64,000 bases of DNA from CAWDZK01 sp963726615 (GCA_963726615.1 CAVSCX010000011.1:744001-808000), one strand, 5' to 3'. Counted from the first letter of the stretch, positions 25,319 through 33,025 are shown. Notes: generated by a model from the letters alone, not told the origin. Made by a program: numbers and translations.

Positions 25319-26230
25319 ATGAGCAGGCGGGAGCTGGACGCGGCGGGGATCACCGACCCGAGGCTGCGCGACGCCTACGAGCAGTGCCGGCGGCTCAACG
25401 CGGCCCACGGCCGCACCTACTACCTGTCGACGCTGCTGCTGCCGCCGGCGAAGCGGCCCTACGTGCACGCGCTCTACGGGTTCGCACGCTACGCGGACGA
25501 GCTCGTCGACGACCTCCACTCCCCCGACCCGGCAGCACTCGCGTCCTGGGGGGACGCGTTCCTCGCCGACCTCGACAGCGCAGACCTCCACGACGTCCGG
25601 CACCCTGTCAGCCGTGCCGCCGTGCACACCGCCCGCACGTGGGGCATCGGGCGGGACACGTTCGAGGCCTTCCTCGCCAGCATGGCGATGGACGCCGACG
25701 TCACGGGGTACCCGACGTACGCCGACCTGGAGCACTACATGTACGGCTCGGCTGCAGTGATCGGGCTGCAGATGGTGCCGATCCTCGAGCCGCTCGACGG
25801 CCGGGCCGCCGGGCACGCGCGCACCCTCGGCGAGGCCTTCCAGATGTCGAACTTCATCCGCGACGTTGCCGAGGACCTGGTCCGCGGCCGGGTGTACCTG
25901 CCGCAGGAGGACCTGGACAAGTTCGGGGTCAGCCGCGCCGACCTGGCACCAGGCCCGACGCCGCGGCACGTCCGTGACCTGCTGGCCTTCGAGATCGCCC
26001 GCACCCGCGATCTCTACGCGGCGGCCCGGCCCGGCATCGCGATGCTGCACCCGACAAGCCGCGACTGCATCCGCACCGCCTTCCTGCTGTACGGCGGGAT
26101 CCTGGACGCCGTCGAGGCCGCCGACCTGGAGGTGCTGGACCGGCGGGTCGCCGTGCCGGTGCGGCGCCGGCTGGCAGTCGCGGTGCCCGGACTGGTCAGG
26201 GCGCGACGCTCCCGCCGCCGGACCGGTTGA
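25319..26230 (+). CDS. crtB: Phytoene synthase
   Basis: 303 residues. It condenses two GGPP to phytoene. Both Asp-rich substrate-Mg motifs are visible: YADELVDD (residues 58-65) and NFIRDVAEDLVRGRVYLP in the C-terminal half; the trans-prenyl-transferase spacing is normal. No strong ribosome-binding site precedes the ATG. It is separated from crtI by the 352-bp spacer. Its 3' end overlaps the convergent crtYd gene by 35 bp. Confidence 0.92.
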   Translation: MSRRELDAAGITDPRLRDAYEQCRRLNAAHGRTYYLSTLLLPPAKRPYVHALYGFARYADELVDDLHSPDPAALASWGDAFLADLDSADLHDVRHPVSRAAVHTARTWGIGRDTFEAFLASMAMDADVTGYPTYADLEHYMYGSAAVIGLQMVPILEPLDGRAAGHARTLGEAFQMSNFIRDVAEDLVRGRVYLPQEDLDKFGVSRADLAPGPTPRHVRDLLAFEIARTRDLYAAARPGIAMLHPTSRDCIRTAFLLYGGILDAVEAADLEVLDRRVAVPVRRRLAVAVPGLVRARRSRRRTG

Positions 26231-26570
26231 CCCCGCGTCGAGCCTGATCGCGCTCCGCCGCTGCTCCGAGCCTGGCCGCGCTCCGCCGGCCCCAGAACAG
26301 CCACCATGCCAGCGACTGCACCACCAGCGAGAACCCGAACATCAGGTCCTCGACCGGCGCGAACACCAACCGCGGGCCCAGGACCTCCGCCTCGTCGTAG
26401 CGGACGATGTCGCGCCCGGTCAGCCAGCCGTTGGTGAGCAGCTGGAAGGCGACCACGATGGCGTACGACGCCCAGAAGGCCCGCCGCGTCACCACCCGGG
26501 TCCGGAGCAGCACCAGGTCGAGCAGCAGAGCGCCGGCGACGCCGACGACGGCCAGTGCGGTGTAGCTCAC
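26196..26570 (-). CDS. crtYd: Lycopene cyclase subunit (CrtYd-type)
   Basis: 124 residues, three membrane helices, carrying the lycopene-cyclase-domain motif PVEDLMFGFSLVVQSLAWWLFW and RLVFAPVED. It is one half of a heterodimeric lycopene cyclase; the partner is the preceding crtYc, whose stop overlaps this GTG start (GTGA). Whether the end group is beta or epsilon cannot be read from sequence. The C-terminal basic tail overlaps the end of crtB on the other strand by 35 bp. Confidence 0.85.
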   Translation of the reverse strand: MSYTALAVVGVAGALLLDLVLLRTRVVTRRAFWASYAIVVAFQLLTNGWLTGRDIVRYDEAEVLGPRLVFAPVEDLMFGFSLVVQSLAWWLFWGRRSAARLGAAAERDQARRGVNRSGGGSVAP

Positions 26571-26893
26571 TCGTCCCCGCCGGGCCAGCCGGTCATCCGG
26601 CGGACCGCCTCGAAGGACAGCAGTGCGCAGATGGGCACGACGAGGAAGAACAGCAGCTCCTCGATCGGCAGGCCGCCGGGCAGCTCGAGCCCGACGGTCT
26701 GCGCGGGGTCGAACGTCCAGTGCCCGGCCGCGATCGCGTAGAGGTCCCACACCACGAACACGGCGACCACCGGCAGCAGGGTCAGCACCAGCCGCCGCCA
26801 CCTCCGGTAGACCCGGGCACCGAGCCACACCTCCAGCGGGAGGGTCCCGAGCAGGCAGAACGCCAGCATCGCGACGTACCCCAGGTGGCGCAC
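26567..26893 (-). CDS. crtYc: Lycopene cyclase subunit (CrtYc-type)
   Basis: 108 residues, three membrane helices, with the cyclase-domain motif GLPIEELLFFLVVPICALLSFE and the upstream DLYAIAAGHWTFD typical of CrtYc/CrtYe. With CrtYd it forms a membrane heterodimer that cyclises lycopene ends. The GTG start is 5 bp after the Rv2175c-like stop, and its own stop overlaps crtYd, so the three genes appear co-transcribed leftward. Confidence 0.87.
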   Translation of the reverse strand: MRHLGYVAMLAFCLLGTLPLEVWLGARVYRRWRRLVLTLLPVVAVFVVWDLYAIAAGHWTFDPAQTVGLELPGGLPIEELLFFLVVPICALLSFEAVRRMTGWPGGDE

Positions 26894-26898
26894 CGGTG

Positions 26899-27285
26899 CT
26901 AGAAGCCCAGCGCCTGCGCGCGCCGCTTGACCTCTGTGCCGCGGTTCTCGCGCAGGGCCCGGACCGGTGATCCGGGCAGGTCGTCGTCGGTGTAGAGCCA
27001 GCGCAGCGCCTCGTCGTCGCTGAAGCGCGCGTCGAGCAGCAGGGTGAGCACGCCGGGCAGGTGCTTGAGCACCTTGCCGTCCTGGACGAAGTCGGCGGGC
27101 ACCGCCAGGGCGGCGTTGTCACCCCGGCGTACGGCGAGTAGCTGACGCTCGTTGACGAGCTGCCGGACCCGGTTGATGCCGATGCCCAGGGCGTCCGCGA
27201 CCTCGGGAAGAGTCAGCCATCCGGTCACGAGCGACTCGTACGCGTCGGCGTGGTCCTGGTCGGCGCCGGAGCGCTGGTCTGTCAC
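26899..27285 (-). CDS. Rv2175c family DNA-binding protein
   Basis: 128 residues. The N-terminal winged-helix/MerR-like region WLTLPEVADALGIGINRVRQLVNERQLLAVRRGDN is followed by a C-terminal helical part GVLTLLLDARFSDDEALRWLYTDDDLPGSPVRALRENRGTEVKRRAQALGF. It matches the M. tuberculosis DNA-binding protein Rv2175c, a phosphorylation target of PknL. A PknL-like kinase lies 3.8 kb to the right. Here it is the first gene before crtYc-crtYd, so it could link kinase signalling to pigment synthesis; that link is inference. Confidence 0.88.
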   Translation of the reverse strand: MTDQRSGADQDHADAYESLVTGWLTLPEVADALGIGINRVRQLVNERQLLAVRRGDNAALAVPADFVQDGKVLKHLPGVLTLLLDARFSDDEALRWLYTDDDLPGSPVRALRENRGTEVKRRAQALGF

Positions 27286-27322
27286 GTCGGCAAGCCTGCC
27301 ATGCGGTCCCGCTCGTCGGGTC

Positions 27323-27328
27323 TAGGGT
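27323..27328 (+). promoter_or_regulatory. -10 element, leaderless promoter
   Basis: TAGGGT ends 6 nt before the ATG at 27335. Confidence 0.55.
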
Positions 27329-27334
27329 CCCGCC

Positions 27335-27736
27335 ATGGACACCGTGGGGGACGCCGACGCGCTGCTCGAGGACGAGGAACCGGCGCCGGGTCCGCCACGA
27401 CTCCTGACGGCGGAGACCCGCGCCGTCGCCGGCGCCGGGCTCGTGCTCATGTCCGTGGCCAGCAGTGGCATCTTCCAGTACACGGCGTTCCTGTTCCTCA
27501 GCCGTGACGGCAGCTCGGGGCAGACCACGCAGTACCTCATCCTGGCCGGACCGTGCGCCCTCCTCGCGGCGCTGGGCGCCGCATCGGGCTGGTCCACGAG
27601 GGGGCAGCCACTGACGCCGGGCCTACGCGGGGTTGCCGGTGCGGCCGTCGTCGTCGGGGCCGCCCTCGTGGTCCTCGTCGCTGCCAGCCTGGTGCTCGGC
27701 CTCCTGCTCGGCACCGACAACAACAACGGGTTCTAA
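27335..27736 (+). CDS. Small membrane protein of unknown function
   Basis: 133 residues: an acidic N-terminus (about 30 residues), then three hydrophobic helices and a short polar tail (GTDNNNGF). No family was recognised. It has its own leaderless promoter and is divergent from the Rv2175c-like gene. Its stop overlaps that of the convergent flavoprotein gene by 4 bp. Codon bias is coding-like. Confidence 0.65.
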   Translation: MDTVGDADALLEDEEPAPGPPRLLTAETRAVAGAGLVLMSVASSGIFQYTAFLFLSRDGSSGQTTQYLILAGPCALLAALGAASGWSTRGQPLTPGLRGVAGAAVVVGAALVVLVAASLVLGLLLGTDNNNGF

Positions 27737-28884
27737 CGAGCCGCGGCCTTCACCGCGACCGACGGATCGGCCAGCAGGGCGTCGTCGACGGCCGCGTCTC
27801 GCTGCATCAGCCGGCGTGCCTGCACCAGGTCGCGCGGCCGGTCGACCGAGAGCGCCGCGACCAGGCGGTCGCCGCCCAGCCAGAACACCGCCCAGGTGTC
27901 GCCGTCCTCGCGCCAGACGGTGCGGTCCGCGACCTGGTGGTGCCCGGCGTACTGCACCATCCGGCCCCACTGCTCGGACCAGAAGTACGGCACCGGGTCC
28001 CACACCTCGTCCCCGCCGAGGACGTTCGCGGCGGCGACCGTCGGCGCGTGCAGGGCCGCGTCCCAGTGCTCCACCAGCATCCGCGTCCGGTAACGCTCCG
28101 AATCCCACGCGGCGCAGTCGCCGACAGCCCACACGCCGGGCAGCGAGGAGCGCAGCCGCGCGTCGACGGCCACCGCCCCGCGGGGGTCGAGCTCGACGCC
28201 GGCCACCACGCTGGGTCGCACGCCCACCGCGACGAGCACCAGGTCGGCGTCCAGCCGGGTGCCGTCCGCGAGCTGCACCGCGTCGGCCTCCACCGCCGCC
28301 ACCGCCGCACCCAGCCGCAGGTCCACACCGGACCACCACGGCAGCATCCGCTCGGCGACCTCGGGCGGCATCGCGTTGGCGAGCGGTGCCGTCTGCCCCT
28401 CGAGCACCGTGACCTTCGCCCCGGCGAGCAGGGCCGCGGTCGACACCTCGGCGCCGATCCAGCCCGCGCCGACGATCACGAGCCGGGCTCCCGGCACCAG
28501 GGCGGCCCGCAGTGCGAGCGAGTCGGCGTGGGTGCGCAGGGTCACGCCGGGGCCGGGTAGCCGCCGCGGCAGCGCGCCGGTCGCCAGCACGCAGCGCTCG
28601 AACGCCACCTCACCCGCATCGGTGGTCACGACGCCCGGCGCCACCGCCTCGGCGCGCACGCCCAGACGGAGGTCGACGTCCAGGGCGTCCCAGTCGGCCT
28701 CCAGGGTCGAGTGGTCGGCCTTGCCCATGAGGACCTGCTTGGACAGCGGCGGCCGGTCGTACGGCGGCTCGTCCTCCGCGCCGAGCAGCGTCAGCGGCCC
28801 GGCGTACCCCTGCTCGCGCAGAGCCCGGACGGTGTGCAGCCCCGCCAGCCCGGCCCCGACCACGACGATCGGGGGCACGCTCAT
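27733..28884 (-). CDS. FAD-dependent oxidoreductase, ferredoxin-reductase type
   Basis: 383 residues from the ATG at 28884 (GGGAGGC seven bases upstream). Two dinucleotide-binding folds: PIVVVGAGLAGLHTVRALR at the N-terminus and RLVIVGAGWIGAEVSTAAL for NAD(P)H in the middle; YDRPPLSKQVL and VGDCAAWD are typical of the BphA4/rubredoxin-reductase group. It passes electrons from NAD(P)H to a ferredoxin for an oxygenase or P450. No partner ferredoxin lies next to it. It is divergent from a methyltransferase gene, with the starts sharing a CATG. Confidence 0.87.
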   Translation of the reverse strand: MSVPPIVVVGAGLAGLHTVRALREQGYAGPLTLLGAEDEPPYDRPPLSKQVLMGKADHSTLEADWDALDVDLRLGVRAEAVAPGVVTTDAGEVAFERCVLATGALPRRLPGPGVTLRTHADSLALRAALVPGARLVIVGAGWIGAEVSTAALLAGAKVTVLEGQTAPLANAMPPEVAERMLPWWSGVDLRLGAAVAAVEADAVQLADGTRLDADLVLVAVGVRPSVVAGVELDPRGAVAVDARLRSSLPGVWAVGDCAAWDSERYRTRMLVEHWDAALHAPTVAAANVLGGDEVWDPVPYFWSEQWGRMVQYAGHHQVADRTVWREDGDTWAVFWLGGDRLVAALSVDRPRDLVQARRLMQRDAAVDDALLADPSVAVKAAAR

Positions 28885-28903
28885 GTCGGTAGCCTCCCAG
28901 GCG

Positions 28904-29674
28904 ATGTTCACCGACCGCGAGGCGATCCGCACCCGGGCCTACGCCGACCACCGGCCGCTCGCCGCGCGGGCCTCGATCTACCAGTGGCAGCGGGACCGGG
29001 TCGACCTCCCCGGGCTCGCGTTGGCCGAGCTTGTCGACGTCACCGGCACGGTGCTGGACGCGGGCTGCGGCCTCGGCACGTACGTCGACCGGCTCCGCGC
29101 CGAGCGGGCGGACCTGAGGCTGCTGCCGCTCGACCTGTCCGAGGGGATGGGGCCGGCTGTGGTCGGCGACGTCCAGGCCCTTCCGTTGCCGGACGCGTCG
29201 GTCGAGGCCGCGTTGGCGATGCACATGCTCTACCACGTGCCGGACATCCCGGCCGCGGTGCGCGAGCTGCGCCGGGTGGTGCGGCCCGGCGGCGTCCTGC
29301 TCGTCAGCACCAACGGCGTCCACGACAAGCGCGAGATCGACCAGCTCTGGTCGGCCGCGTTGCGCGATCTCACCGGCCGGCCGGCGGCGACACCCGCCGG
29401 GGACAGCGCGTTCACGCTGGACGACGGAGCACTGCTGCGGAGCGCGTTCGACGAGGTGACCGTCCAGGTCTTCGACCGCGAGACCGTCGTGCCCGAGGTC
29501 GACCCGGTGGTGGCGTTCGTCGACAGCATGCGGGCGCTGTCCGCCGGATCGCTGCCCGCGAGCGTCACCTGGGTGGCGTTCCTCGACCGGGTCCGCGCCA
29601 GGGTGACCGCCGAGATCAGCCGCCACGGCGCCTGGCGGATGACCAGCCAGGTCGGCGTCTTCACCTGCCGCTGA
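28904..29674 (+). CDS. SAM-dependent methyltransferase
   Basis: 256 residues, class I fold. Motif I is LDAGCGLGTYVDRL, followed by LPLDLSEGMG, GDVQALPLPDASVEAALAMHMLYHVPD and LRRVVRPGGVLLVSTNG, all typical of Methyltransf_11/25. The ATG at 28904 is used here; an in-frame ATG at 28883 preceded by GGGGG is an equally credible start and would overlap the start codon of the divergent flavoprotein gene. Substrate unknown. It is followed by a GTTGATCAC palindrome that may terminate it. Confidence 0.82.
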   Translation: MFTDREAIRTRAYADHRPLAARASIYQWQRDRVDLPGLALAELVDVTGTVLDAGCGLGTYVDRLRAERADLRLLPLDLSEGMGPAVVGDVQALPLPDASVEAALAMHMLYHVPDIPAAVRELRRVVRPGGVLLVSTNGVHDKREIDQLWSAALRDLTGRPAATPAGDSAFTLDDGALLRSAFDEVTVQVFDRETVVPEVDPVVAFVDSMRALSAGSLPASVTWVAFLDRVRARVTAEISRHGAWRMTSQVGVFTCR

Positions 29675-29731
29675 CCTCGACCCGGTGATCCAGGCGGGAT
29701 CCGCGCACCCCCTACCGCGGCGACCTGGGCC

Positions 29732-29791
29732 TGACCGTGGCCTGCAAGCCACTGTCGACCCGAGTTGATCACGCTTACGTGATCAACTCGG
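29732..29791. repeat. GTTGATCAC palindromic repeat, copy 2
   Basis: TGACCGTGGCCTGCAAGCC (29732-29750), a 9-nt spacer, then arms CCGAGTTGATCACG (29760-29773) and complement (29778-29791) around CTTA. Layout and length are identical to the copy at 6460-6519, with a C/T change in the conserved block and small changes in the spacer and loop. Confidence 0.8.
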
Positions 29792-29885
29792 CCGCGCGCG
29801 CGGGGGTGGGGCAGCCGGACGTCACCGTTCGTGGTGGCGTGATCACAGTCGTGCCTGAATCACACGGGTGTAGTACCACGAACCG

Positions 29886-29926
29886 GTAACAACCGCCCCC
29901 TGAGTCACATCCGTCACTCCTGTCAC
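29886..29926 (+). promoter_or_regulatory. Phased GTCAC direct repeats (MtrA-like operator)
   Basis: GTCAC occurs at 29904, 29913 and 29922, exactly 9 bp apart, and GTAAC at 29886 is in the same 9-bp phase. The known MtrA response-regulator site in mycobacteria is a direct repeat of a GTCAC-containing 9-mer. MtrA controls peptidoglycan hydrolase genes in actinobacteria, which fits the LysM-transglycosylase gene 60 bp downstream. Assignment is by similarity only. Confidence 0.55.
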
Positions 29927-29984
29927 GGCAGTATCGACGTTTCGCACGGCGACCCCTTCCCCCGACCGTGAGGACCGTCTGACC

Positions 29985-30992
29985 ATGTCTGCCCCCGCAC
30001 GCGACCCGCGTCCGGCCCACCACCCCGGCGCTCGCGCCCAGCAGGTCAGGCTCACCCCGCGGGCGCGGCGGCTGGTCCGGATCGTCCGGGCAGTGGGCGT
30101 CCCGCTGCTCGTCGCCGGGCTCGTCACCGCCGGCTCCCCCGGCTGGGGCCTGTACACGATCAAGCAGGGCGACACGCTCAGCGACATCGCCGCGAGGTAC
30201 CACACCTCGGTCGCCAGGCTGGTCCAGGTCAACCGGCTCCCGGGCAACGGCCACCTCATCATCGCCGGCGCCTCGCTCAAGGTGCCCGGGGCCGCCGGCT
30301 CCGGCGGCCGCTCGGTCGGCGCAGCGCGCACGCACCTCGTCGTCCGGGGCGACACGCTGTCGGGCATCGCCGCCCGGTACGGCGTGGCGCAGGCCGCCGT
30401 CGCGCGCGCCAACCGGCTGCCGAGCTCCGACATCGTGCGGCTCGGCACCCGGCTGACGATCCCCGGCCGCACCGGCGGCGGCACCGCGTCCGCCACGAAG
30501 CGCAGCACGAGCGGGAACACCTTCGCGGGCCGCACGTACTCCGACACCGTCGTCGGCGCCGCCGCCCGTAACCGCGCCACCCTGGCCCGGCGCAGCTTGC
30601 CGTCGCAGTCGCGGATGCGCGACCTCATCGCCGCCAAGGCCCGGGCCAACGGCGTCGACCCGGCGCTGGCGCTGGCCGTGAGCTACCAGGAGTCCGGCTG
30701 GAACATGCACGTCGTCTCGGTGGCCAACGCGGTCGGCGCCATGCAGGTGATCCCGGCGACGACGGACTGGATCTCCGGGGTCGTCGGGCGCCGGCTGGAC
30801 CCGCTGGACCCGGGCGACAACGCCACCACCGGCGTGGTCCTGCTCAAGATCCTCACCCGCGCCGCGGCCGACGACCGGCAGGCGATCGCGGGCTACTACC
30901 AGGGCCTGCGCAGCGTGCGGGAGCGCGGGATGTTCCCCGACACGAAGCGCTACGTCGACAACGTGCTCGCCCTGCGGGCCCGGTTCCGCTAG
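29985..30992 (+). CDS. LysM-domain lytic transglycosylase
   Basis: 335 residues. A basic N-terminus and one hydrophobic helix (about 37-57) act as signal or anchor. Two LysM peptidoglycan-binding repeats follow: YTIKQGDTLSDIAARYHTSVARLVQVNRL and HLVVRGDTLSGIAARYGVAQAAVARANRL. A Ser/Thr/Gly linker leads to an SLT-type transglycosylase domain with the catalytic Glu in ALAVSYQESGW and the downstream AVGAMQVIPAT and GYYQGL motifs. It should cleave peptidoglycan glycan strands outside the cell. Phased GTCAC boxes upstream suggest MtrA control, and the PASTA kinase gene follows directly. Confidence 0.9.
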   Translation: MSAPARDPRPAHHPGARAQQVRLTPRARRLVRIVRAVGVPLLVAGLVTAGSPGWGLYTIKQGDTLSDIAARYHTSVARLVQVNRLPGNGHLIIAGASLKVPGAAGSGGRSVGAARTHLVVRGDTLSGIAARYGVAQAAVARANRLPSSDIVRLGTRLTIPGRTGGGTASATKRSTSGNTFAGRTYSDTVVGAAARNRATLARRSLPSQSRMRDLIAAKARANGVDPALALAVSYQESGWNMHVVSVANAVGAMQVIPATTDWISGVVGRRLDPLDPGDNATTGVVLLKILTRAAADDRQAIAGYYQGLRSVRERGMFPDTKRYVDNVLALRARFR

Positions 30993-31038
30993 GGCGCGCC
31001 GGGGCGCGTCCAGGCCTGGCCCGGACCCGTCTCCCCCG

Positions 31039-31044
31039 TAGACT
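31039..31044 (+). promoter_or_regulatory. -10 element, leaderless promoter of the PASTA kinase
   Basis: TAGACT ends 6 nt before the GTG at 31051; no ribosome-binding site. Confidence 0.65.
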
Positions 31045-31050
31045 CCTCGC

Positions 31051-32943
31051 GTGGACACGACGGTCAGCGACACCCTGGTCGGGCAGCAGCTCGACGGGCG
31101 CTACCGCGTCGTCCGCCGGCACGCCCGCGGCGGCATGGCGACCGTGTACGAGGCGCACGACGACCGGCTGGACCGCACCATCGCGCTCAAGGTGATGCAC
31201 CCCAGCCTCGCCGAGGACGAGGAGTTCGTGTCCCGGTTCATCCGCGAGGCGCGGTCGGCGGCCCGGCTCTCGCACCCCAACGTGGTCGCCGTCTACGACC
31301 AGGGCGCCGACCAGGGACACGTCTACCTCGCGATGGAGATGGTCCGCGGGCACACGCTGCGCGAGCTGATCCGCGAGCGCGGAAACCTGGCCCCGCGCCA
31401 GGCGCTGGAGGTGCTGGAGCCGGTGCTGGCCGCGCTCGGCGCCGCCCACGCCGCCGGCCTGATCCACCGCGACGTCAAGCCCGAGAACGTCCTGCTCTCC
31501 GAGGACGGCCGGGTCAAGGTCGCCGACTTCGGGCTGGCCCGCGCGGTCACCGGCGCCACCACGCACACGACGACGTCGGGCGTCCTCATGGGCACCGTCG
31601 CCTACCTCTCCCCCGAGCAGGTCACCAAGGGCACGGCCGACCCGCGCTCGGACGTCTACTCCGCCGGCATCCTGCTGTACGAGATGCTGACCGGCTCGAA
31701 GCCCTACGACGGCGAGACGGCCATCCAGGTGGCCTACCGGCACGTGCACGACGACGTCCCCCGGCCGTCGGCGGCCGTCCCGGGCCTGGCCGCCGAGCTC
31801 GACCACCTTGTCGCCCGGGCCACCAACCGCGACCCCGACCTGCGCCCGGCCGACGCGCGACGGTTCCTCACCGAGGTCTCCGCGGCCCGGCGTGCGCTGT
31901 CCGAGGGCGAGCTCGACGCCCTCGGCCCGGCGCTCGCGGCCGTCAACGGCCAGCCCGCCCACACCCTGGTCGTCGACCTCACCGAGCGCCCCGCCGCCGG
32001 TCCGGCCCGCCGCGGGGACACCGGTCCGCTGTCGGCGCCGCCGGGCGCCGGCGTGGTCCGCCGCCGCAGCCGCGGGCCGATCGCGCTGGCGCTGGTGCTC
32101 GTGCTCGCGGTGCTGCTCTCCGGTGCCGCCTGGTTCGTGGCCTACGGCCCGCTGAGCAAGACCACGACCCCCAGCCTGCTCGGCATGACCGAGTCCCAGG
32201 CCGCCGCGGCGGCACGCAAGGACGGCTTGTCGGTCAAGGTCGTCGACCGCGGCTACAGCGAGGTGGTGGCCACCGGCCTGGTCCTGCGCACCAACCCCGC
32301 ACGCGGCTCCGACGTGGACAAGGGCGGCACGGTCGGGCTGATCCTCTCCCAGGGCCCCGAGCGCTACCCCGTCCCGGACCTGGCGGGGCGGACCGAGGAC
32401 GTCGCCCGGGCGGCGCTGGAGGAGACGCACCTCACCGCTTCGGTGAAGCGCCGGCACAGCCTCTCGGTCGCGGAGGGCTCGGTGATCTCGGTCGACCCGG
32501 CTCCCGACACCGAGCTCAAGCGCAATGCAGCGGTGACCCTCCTCGTCAGCCTCGGGCCGAGGCCGGTTGCGGTTCCGGCCGTGGTCGGCCAGCCGGTCGA
32601 CCCGGCCAAGGCGGCGATCGGCGACGTCGGGCTCAAGGCCAAGGTCACCGAGAAGTTCGACGAGGCCGTGGCCGCCGGCGTCGTCATCAGCCAGGACCCC
32701 GAGCCCGGCACCGCCGACAAGGGGTCCGTGGTCACCATCGTCGTCTCCAAGGGCCCGCCGCTGGTGCCGGTCCCCGAGGTGACCGGCAAGAACGTCGGGG
32801 AGGCCCAGGCTCTCGTGACAGCGGCCGGCCTCGTCCCCTCCGTGCAGCAGCTGCCGGGCGGTCCCGGCACCGTGCTGCGGCAGTCCCCCGGCGGCGGTGA
32901 CAAGGCCCCGAAGGGGTCCACCATCACGCTGTACGTCTTCTGA
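31051..32943 (+). CDS. pknL: PASTA-domain serine/threonine protein kinase (PknL/PknB type)
   Basis: 630 residues. Cytoplasmic Hanks kinase domain (about 16-275) with a glycine loop GGMATVYEA, Lys47 in IALKVM, HRDVKPEN (139-146) and DFG (159-161). A juxtamembrane linker rich in Pro/Arg is followed by one transmembrane helix (about 343-366) and four extracellular PASTA repeats beginning near 371, 439, 505 and 571, which bind cell-wall fragments. M. tuberculosis PknL is encoded beside Rv2175c and aroG and lacks most PASTA repeats; the same neighbours occur here, so this looks like the PASTA-bearing ancestral form. It probably regulates cell-wall growth. Confidence 0.9.
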   Translation: MDTTVSDTLVGQQLDGRYRVVRRHARGGMATVYEAHDDRLDRTIALKVMHPSLAEDEEFVSRFIREARSAARLSHPNVVAVYDQGADQGHVYLAMEMVRGHTLRELIRERGNLAPRQALEVLEPVLAALGAAHAAGLIHRDVKPENVLLSEDGRVKVADFGLARAVTGATTHTTTSGVLMGTVAYLSPEQVTKGTADPRSDVYSAGILLYEMLTGSKPYDGETAIQVAYRHVHDDVPRPSAAVPGLAAELDHLVARATNRDPDLRPADARRFLTEVSAARRALSEGELDALGPALAAVNGQPAHTLVVDLTERPAAGPARRGDTGPLSAPPGAGVVRRRSRGPIALALVLVLAVLLSGAAWFVAYGPLSKTTTPSLLGMTESQAAAAARKDGLSVKVVDRGYSEVVATGLVLRTNPARGSDVDKGGTVGLILSQGPERYPVPDLAGRTEDVARAALEETHLTASVKRRHSLSVAEGSVISVDPAPDTELKRNAAVTLLVSLGPRPVAVPAVVGQPVDPAKAAIGDVGLKAKVTEKFDEAVAAGVVISQDPEPGTADKGSVVTIVVSKGPPLVPVPEVTGKNVGEAQALVTAAGLVPSVQQLPGGPGTVLRQSPGGGDKAPKGSTITLYVF

Positions 32944-32945
32944 CC

Positions 32946-33009
32946 CCTCTGCGACTTGTCAGGGTGTGGCACCGGTATACCGGTGCCACACCCTGACAAG
33001 TTGCGGAGG
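32946..33009. repeat. 64-bp near-perfect palindrome after pknL (same family)
   Basis: Arms pair over 32 nt with two T/G-type mismatches. The inner skeleton TGTCAG-N9-CCGGTATACCGG-N9-CTGACA is identical to that of the dnaE2 copy. It lies between the convergent kinase and molybdoenzyme genes and could terminate both. Confidence 0.88.
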
Positions 33010-33025
33010 CGGGTGGGCTGCCCGC

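Larger units (their letters stand above)
29675..29984. other. 310-bp spacer upstream of the LysM gene
   Basis: It holds the second GTTGATCAC repeat (29732-29791) and then the regulatory region of the LysM-transglycosylase gene, with GTCAC boxes at 9-bp spacing (29904-29926). No ydaO-type c-di-AMP riboswitch core was found, although such switches often precede similar genes. Confidence 0.6.

Noticed and set aside
29792..29984. ydaO/c-di-AMP riboswitch before the LysM gene
   Set aside because: Such switches often precede similar genes, but the conserved core was not found in this leader; the visible signal is the phased GTCAC boxes.
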